Assembly: GCA_964035575.1 (NCBI GenBank)
Contig: OZ037917.1
Span: forward strand, 1,116,001 to 1,180,000
Source: Rhynchopus sp. YZ270_cl-10
Taxonomy: Eukaryota > Euglenozoa > Diplonemea > Diplonemida > Diplonemidae
DNA length: 64,000 nt
Direction: 5' to 3'
In this document: one piece after another, positions 59,408-64,000 of the stretch
How the letters are laid out: the number at the start of each line of letters is the position of its first letter
Position numbering within the stretch: position 1 is the stretch's first letter
Position numbers and translations under genes: made by a program
The notes under the pieces: model-generated
Databases searched by the model: none
What the model was told of the DNA's origin: nothing
What the model saw: the letters and a program-made list of their open reading frames with translations, nothing else

Positions 59408-60156
59408 CTTCTAGTACAAGGAAGCCGTGTTCCCACGGGCTTGTTTTGTGCAATGTGACAAATTCTTTTCGTCACCAACGTTTTTTCCCTATCTCTTCAA
59501 TGAGTCGTCAGCAGCAGTCTGGTGCTATTCCAGAACTTTTATGGCAACTTGAACGCAAAGACACCGTGTTCCCACGGTTTCTGGAAAGAAGTGTCACCAA
59601 AAAAAGTTTCGCCTGAAACGATGTTCACCAAAAAAAGTATACCACCAATGCTTTCTTTTTGCGTTTGTTTTTATCCCTTTTTGAAAACCCCTGCTGCACA
59701 CTCTATCCTGCACACTTGCTGTGCAACGTGCGCGTCTGGACGTGACGTTCTCTTGCTGCTGAGCATTCATGTTGTTTGACAACCTTTTCCCGCACTTTGG
59801 TGGAAGAAAACCAAAGGAATTGATAAGAAGAGCGTTTCGTGAAACTAAAGAAGTGCACATGGTGCACAACGCAAAATGCGATACTAAAGGAAAACAACTT
59901 CTGAACCCCCACACCCACCCACTCTGCCTTCTTGTATCTTCCCCACTCCACTTGAGATGCCACGTGTCACACTTCTTTCCTACGACCCATCTTCAAGGTG
60001 TGACTTTAGACCCTTCTTCACCGGCTGTCTGTGCCATCTGGAGGGTGCATCACCATGACCGAGATTTGTTTCCATTTGTGAAACGCCACGTGACAACATA
60101 CCAGCACACACCAAACAAAACCACAAACAGAAAAGACACACAAAAGCAACCACACA
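59408..60156. other. Spacer between giant gene 2 and cathepsin B
   Basis: No gene. First 175 bp match the 3' flank of giant gene 1, then unique sequence, then 59746-60098 match 49368-49717. The last 55 nt are an A/C-rich leader. Confidence 0.75.
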
Positions 60157-61143
60157 ATGCGCACCCTGTCCCTTGTTGTGTGTGCCCTCCTGGCGAGCCA
60201 GGCACACGGGTACTCCGAGCAGTACGTGCGTGCGAACTCGCAGCTGCTGTGGAACACCTTCAAGGCCGACCACGGGAAGCAGTACTCGAGCATCGCGGAG
60301 GAGCAGCGCCGCTACGGGATCTTCACCGCCAACATGCTGAAGGCGTCGCGTTTCGAGAAGGAGCAGACCAAGGGAGCCCAGTTCGGGATGAACGTGTTCT
60401 CTGACATGTCTGCTGCTGAGTTCAAGTCGTACCACAACATGAAGGTGGAGAAGAAGCAGTCGCCCCCTGCCATGTTCACTGAGGAGCAGGTGGCTGTCGC
60501 TGCCGACTCGAAGGACTGGAGGTCTGCTGGTGCCGTGACCCACGTGAAGAACCAGGCACAGTGTGGGTCGTGCTGGGCGTTCTCCACCACTGGAGGAATT
60601 GAGGGACAGTGGCAGCTGTCCGGCAAGACCCTGACCTCGGTGTCTGAGCAGGAGCTTGTGTCGTGCGACAAGGTCGACCAGGGCTGCAACGGAGGACTGA
60701 TGGACAACGCCCTGAAGTGGCTGATCTCGAACCACAACGGAGACATTGTGACTGAGGACTCGTACCCCTACAAGTCGGGCACCGGAATCCGCCACGAGTG
60801 TGAGTCCGTGACCGGGAAGCCCGTCGGAGCCACAATCTCGTCGTACAAGGACATCACCCACACCGAGGCACAGATGAAGACCTTCGTCTCCACCGGAGGA
60901 CCCCTCTCGATCGCCGTTGACGCGCAGAAGTGGCAGTCGTACTCGGGCGGAGTGCTGACGACCTGCTGTGGAATCTTCGGATGCCAGCTTGACCACGGAG
61001 TGCTCATTGTCGGATACGGCGCTGACTACTGGATCATCAAGAACTCCTGGGGACCGACCTGGGGAGAGTCTGGATACATCCGTGTGTCCTACGGCTCGAA
61101 CGAGTGCGGCCTGAACGAGTCCCCTGTGACCTCGATTGTCTGA
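60157..61143 (+). CDS. Cathepsin L-like cysteine protease, copy B (diverged)
   Basis: 328-aa preproprotease of peptidase family C1. Signal peptide about 1-18 (LSLVVCALLASQAHG), I29 propeptide with a FGMNVFSDMS motif, then the mature domain with Cys139 in QCGSCWAF, His280 in LDHGV and Asn296 in KNSWGPTWG. The mature halves of A and B are alike around Cys (VTHVKNQAQCGSC shared) but differ strongly in propeptide and C-terminal parts; B has an extra Cys pair near TTCCGIFGC. Expected to act in lysosome-like vacuoles or outside the cell. Strong G/C-ending codon bias as in A and C. The leader is A/C-rich, with the ATG after repeated ACACA. Confidence 0.96.
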   Translation: MRTLSLVVCALLASQAHGYSEQYVRANSQLLWNTFKADHGKQYSSIAEEQRRYGIFTANMLKASRFEKEQTKGAQFGMNVFSDMSAAEFKSYHNMKVEKKQSPPAMFTEEQVAVAADSKDWRSAGAVTHVKNQAQCGSCWAFSTTGGIEGQWQLSGKTLTSVSEQELVSCDKVDQGCNGGLMDNALKWLISNHNGDIVTEDSYPYKSGTGIRHECESVTGKPVGATISSYKDITHTEAQMKTFVSTGGPLSIAVDAQKWQSYSGGVLTTCCGIFGCQLDHGVLIVGYGADYWIIKNSWGPTWGESGYIRVSYGSNECGLNESPVTSIV

Positions 61144-61691
61144 GCATAACAGAGACCTGGAAGGGAAAGGAAGAGAGAAGGCAAAGAAGTGATAACGACC
61201 TCTGTTTGTTTCATTCTCTGATCTTCAAGCAGCTTTCTTCCTTTCTTGTGTCGTTTTGATGCGCACACGATAACGTTGTTTTTATTATTTCATTTGAATT
61301 TGCTGTGGCTGAAGTGTTGTATAAACAAACACCAGGCCTGTTTTATTATAGCGTGTGATCCTGTGTGATCATCCATCTGTCGAGTTTTCTTTTCTGTTCC
61401 TTTTCATTCTTTGTCGTCGTTCTTGTTTGTTTTCCAATTGTATGTTTTGATTTAGCCTCTCCGCGTGTTGTGTTCCTATGTCCACATGCACGACAGTTTA
61501 GTTCTATTTTTGTGCATGTGGTCTATGTTTGTTTAACTCTTATTTGCAGGCTATCATATTCTTGGACGTGGTCGAACATACCCAAATACATCCCCTCTTC
61601 AGCCTTGTTACATGACCACCGTTACCCTTATCCCTCCCGCACAATTGCCAACCATGACACAGCACTGAGCATTTTCTTGGTACACAACAGC
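61144..61691. other. Spacer before the ubiquitin-like genes
   Basis: No gene. T-rich, with a candidate acceptor (TTTAACTCTTATTTGCAG, AG at 61548-61549) 142 nt before the first ubiquitin-like ATG. Confidence 0.65.
61530..61549 (+). promoter_or_regulatory. Candidate trans-splice acceptor
   Basis: TTTGTTTAACTCTTATTTGCAG, pyrimidine-rich and ending CAG. Confidence 0.35.
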
Positions 61692-61870
61692 ATGCAAATC
61701 TTCGTGAAGTCTATGACTGGTAAGACCACCACACTTGAGGTTGAGGCCTTTGACACGATTATGGACGTCAAGCTGAAATTCCAGGACAGCGAGGGCATCC
61801 CACCAGCTCTCCGTTGTCAAGCCGATTGAGCACGGAGGAGTACGGCTTGAGGATATACCTTTGCACCTTC
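61692..61870 (+). pseudogene. Broken ubiquitin-like gene
   Basis: Starts [19 protein letters not shown] and follows ubiquitin to EGIPP (about residue 38), then a frame change leads to a stop at 61827-61829. Homology to the intact neighbour (LSV..K..E.GGV.LED) continues in the +1 frame to about 61870 and then fades before the C-terminal tail. If translated it would give a 45-residue fragment. It is a host gene remnant, probably a tandem duplicate of 61965-62213, since both share the extra GGVxLED segment. Confidence 0.8.
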
Positions 61871-61909
61871 AAAAGCACATTTCACATGCCCCTCCTTGTC
61901 TCCGTCTAA

Positions 61910-61925
61910 ACCTACCACCTTTCAG
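61910..61925 (+). promoter_or_regulatory. Candidate trans-splice acceptor for the ubiquitin-like gene
   Basis: CTACCACCTTTCAG, AG at 61924-61925, 39 nt before the ATG. Confidence 0.4.
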
Positions 61926-61964
61926 AAACTGCACACACCACCGTTTCTTTTTACACAACACAGT

Positions 61965-62213
61965 ATGCAAATTTTTGTGAAGACCAGGACTGGAAAGACC
62001 TTCACACTTGAGGTTGATCCAAACGAAACGATTGAGAACGTGAAGTCGAAGATGCAGGACAAGGAGGGCATCACACCAGACCAGCAGGGCCTCTCCGTTG
62101 GCAAGCTGCTTGAGGACGGAGGAGTGCCGCTTGAGGATAGCCTCACGCTGGTTGACTACAACATTAAAAAGGAGGGCACACTTTTCATGGAGCTGAGACT
62201 GCGTGGTGACTAA
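61965..62213 (+). CDS. Ubiquitin-like protein without terminal Gly-Gly
   Basis: 82 aa. Aligns with ubiquitin from MQIFVKT to LRLRG, with an extra segment (GGVPLEDS, about 52-59) before the DYNI motif. The protein ends LRLRGD: the last Gly of the Gly-Gly needed for activation and conjugation is Asp, and no residue follows that could be trimmed to leave Gly-Gly. Lys at positions matching K6, K11, K27 and K63 remains; K48 is not evident because of changes around QGLSVGKLL. It may act as a non-conjugated ubiquitin-like domain, for example a binding decoy, or be decaying. Codons are of the strong G/C-ending kind, which suggests it is, or recently was, expressed. Located between cathepsins B and C. 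Confidence 0.85.
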   Translation: MQIFVKTRTGKTFTLEVDPNETIENVKSKMQDKEGITPDQQGLSVGKLLEDGGVPLEDSLTLVDYNIKKEGTLFMELRLRGD

Positions 62214-62431
62214 GTGTAGTAGTGTTCAACTGCAGCAGTCCTCCCTTGCATCAAGGCTACGTGTATTGGTTGCAAGTCGTTTGTTGCCCGGTCGGTTACG
62301 CTTCTTTTCTGTTCGTTGGTCCCATTTTCACACATTTTTTTGCACTTTTTGGAGCACAGAACTCATCCCCACCCGCCTTCTTGCCCACAACACCACCACA
62401 CAGACAACACACACAACCAGAAAGACACACC

Positions 62432-63400
62432 ATGAAGACGGCTCTGTCTGTTCTCGCAATGGCGGCAGCCTCGACTGCCCTGCCCGCGTCGTACGTGGAG
62501 ATGAACGAGGGCCTGCTGTGGGCGAACTTCAAGCAGACCTACGGGAAGCAGTACAGCGGTGCGGACGAGTCTGCCCGCCGTGCGGTCTTCAAGAAGAACA
62601 TGCTGAAGGCTGCTGAGCGTGAGGCTGGGTCGAAGACCGGAGTGCGCCACGGGATGAACCAGTTCACGGACCTGACTGAGGAGGAGTTCAAGGCGTACCA
62701 CAGCCTGAGCGTGCCTGTGAAGGAGTCGCCGAAGAAGCAGTTCTCCGAGTCCCAGATCCTGAAGGTGAAGGACACCTCTGTGGACTGGAGGACGCAGAAC
62801 CGTGTGACCCACGTGAAGAACCAGGCACAGTGCGGGTCGTGCTGGGCGTTCTCCACCACTGGAGGAATTGAGGGACAGTGGTCGAAGGACAACACGCTGA
62901 CCTCGGTGTCCGAGCAGGAGCTTGTGTCGTGCGACAAGGTCGACGCTGGCTGCAACGGCGGTCTGATGGACAATGCGTTCCAGTGGCTGCTTGACAACCA
63001 CAACGGAGACATTGTGACTGAGGAGGCCTACCCGTACACGAGCGGGGGTGGTGTGACCGGAACCTGCAAGTACGAGTCGTCGATGAAGGTCGGCTCCACG
63101 ATCTCGAGCTTCAAGGACCTTGCCCACAACGAGGACGAGATGGCGACCTGGATGATCACAAACGGACCGATCTCGATTGCCGTTGACGCAACCTCGTGGC
63201 AGACGTACCAGGGTGGAGTGATGGACAACTGCGAGTCCCGCCAGCTTGACCACGGAGTTCTCGCCGTTGGTGTGACCCCCGACTACTGGATTGTGAAGAA
63301 CTCCTGGGCATCTGGCTGGGGAGAGTCTGGATACATCCGCCTTGCCCGTGGCACCAACCAGTGCCTCCTCAACAACGCCCCGTCCCACCCGATTGTCTGA
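62432..63400 (+). CDS. Cathepsin L-like cysteine protease, copy C (identical to A)
   Basis: 322-aa preproprotease with the same protein sequence as copy A: signal peptide, I29 propeptide, Cys137, His274, Asn290. Only the leader differs (A/C-rich, like that of cathepsin B). The ATG at 62432 is chosen because it gives the signal peptide and matches copy A; the frame stays open 210 nt upstream. The match with copy A starts within a few bases of the ATG, so either a recent duplication or gene conversion joined this coding region to a different promoter. The perfect match over the visible 3' flank points to a very recent event or an assembly duplication. Confidence 0.96.
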   Translation: MKTALSVLAMAAASTALPASYVEMNEGLLWANFKQTYGKQYSGADESARRAVFKKNMLKAAEREAGSKTGVRHGMNQFTDLTEEEFKAYHSLSVPVKESPKKQFSESQILKVKDTSVDWRTQNRVTHVKNQAQCGSCWAFSTTGGIEGQWSKDNTLTSVSEQELVSCDKVDAGCNGGLMDNAFQWLLDNHNGDIVTEEAYPYTSGGGVTGTCKYESSMKVGSTISSFKDLAHNEDEMATWMITNGPISIAVDATSWQTYQGGVMDNCESRQLDHGVLAVGVTPDYWIVKNSWASGWGESGYIRLARGTNQCLLNNAPSHPIV

Positions 63401-64000
63401 GTGTTTTGTTGTCCGTGTACGTGTGATTGTGCACATGTCTCATCTCTTGAAAGTGTGCCACATGCACACTTTGAGCTGACGACGCAAAGATAAACACACA
63501 GCAAATAGTGTTCTATTTTATTCTCTTTTATTTTGTTTTGAAATAATATTCTTGTTTCCATGCTTTTTTGCCTCTTGTTTGACAGGCACGAACAGGACCA
63601 CTGTCGCAGTTGTTGTTGTTGTGTTGTTGTGATGGTTTGACAACAGTGGTACCACCAAAACGTTTTTTCCTTCTTGCAGGTGTCTGTACTCTGAACACAC
63701 AGGACATCTTCTTCACTTTTATGACTTGTTCTTTTCCCTTTTGTGTTCCCCTTTTCGGAATGCTAACGCAACAAGAAAAAGTACACCACACGTGCAGACA
63801 TTATGCACACAGGTGAGGTATTTTTCTTCTGACGCTTTTGTTTGTTTGTTTGAGGTACACTGTCACAAGAAGGCTTTGTATTTCATGTCAAATTTGATTG
63901 TCGTACGCGAATGTGTTGTTGTGTGCAGTTTTTGTTTGCACCCAAAACACACACGGTTCTCTTTATTAACTCCTTTTTCTGTGGCAACAGTGAAATATGT
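63401..64000. other. 3' flank of cathepsin C
   Basis: No gene. Same as 38480-39079, including the H2 motif at 63853-63886. Confidence 0.8.

Larger units (their letters stand above)
62432..64000 (+). repeat. Segmental duplication, copy 2 (runs off the window)
   Basis: Matches 37511-39079 to the last base of the window. If the match continues, a further giant NLR-like gene would start about 330 bp beyond the window. Confidence 0.9.

Noticed and set aside
61365-61691. N-terminal extension of the first ubiquitin-like frame
   Set aside because: The frame is open by chance; it lies across a candidate splice acceptor and homology begins only at MQIFVK.

Overview
The window looks like nuclear DNA of a unicellular eukaryote. 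All 15 genes or gene remnants I can support lie on the + strand, and every intact one is a single uninterrupted reading frame (up to 9.3 kb) with no sign of cis-introns. Many start codons are preceded at about 25-45 nt by a pyrimidine-rich stretch ending in AG, as expected for trans-splice acceptors in polycistronic units. The papain-type proteases resemble the cruzipain/brucipain type in the run of residues around Cys, His, Asn and at the C-terminus. Together these suggest a euglenozoan, perhaps a free-living kinetoplastid (bodonid-like); this is an inference at about 50% confidence, and I cannot name the species.

Left part (1-37.4 kb): single-copy genes are widely spaced by AT-rich, homopolymer-rich intergenic DNA. 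They encode a predicted membrane/coiled-coil protein (1542-2660), a two-C2-domain protein with a WW-like tail (3272-6121), a GRAM-like protein (8702-9463), a two-TM protein with a C-terminal CxxC pair (13091-13813), a cytochrome-b5-fused front-end fatty acid desaturase (15114-16463), a large Ser/Pro-rich unknown (22484-24328), a PH plus RanBP2-zinc-finger protein (25622-26692) and a WW-domain protein with a basic nuclear-type tail (29122-31017). The spaces between them hold non-autonomous DNA transposons with readable target-site duplications: two hAT-like elements with 8-bp duplications, one piggyBac-like element with TTAA, one fold-back element with a 6-bp duplication, and mariner-like MITEs. 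They also hold several families of short hairpin-forming motifs, some of which occur only in the gene orientation and are followed by pyrimidine tracts.

Right part (37.5-64 kb): composition and codon use change and the DNA becomes a tandem gene cassette. The order is cathepsin L-like A (37511-38479), giant NLR-like gene 1 (39413-48211), giant NLR-like gene 2 (50138-59407), cathepsin L-like B (60157-61143), a broken ubiquitin-like gene, an intact ubiquitin-like gene without the terminal Gly-Gly, and cathepsin L-like C (62432-63400), whose coding sequence and 3' flank are the same as A to the end of the window. The giant proteins (2932 and 3089 aa) combine a possible N-myristoylation signal, ankyrin-like repeats, an R-S-ExE ADP-ribosyltransferase domain, a NACHT NTPase, pentapeptide-like repeats and up to 28 WD40 repeats. 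The module of helical domain, pentapeptides and WD40 propeller is repeated in tandem inside each gene.

The most exciting part is this ART-NACHT-WD40 pair. It has the layout of an NLR-type sensor/effector (WD40 sensor, NACHT switch, ADP-ribosylating output), carries near-identical internal modules as seen in fast-evolving NLRs of fungi, and shows paralogue differences concentrated in a few terminal WD40 blades. Whether the neighbouring secreted-type proteases and ubiquitin-like proteins act with it or were simply duplicated with it is open.
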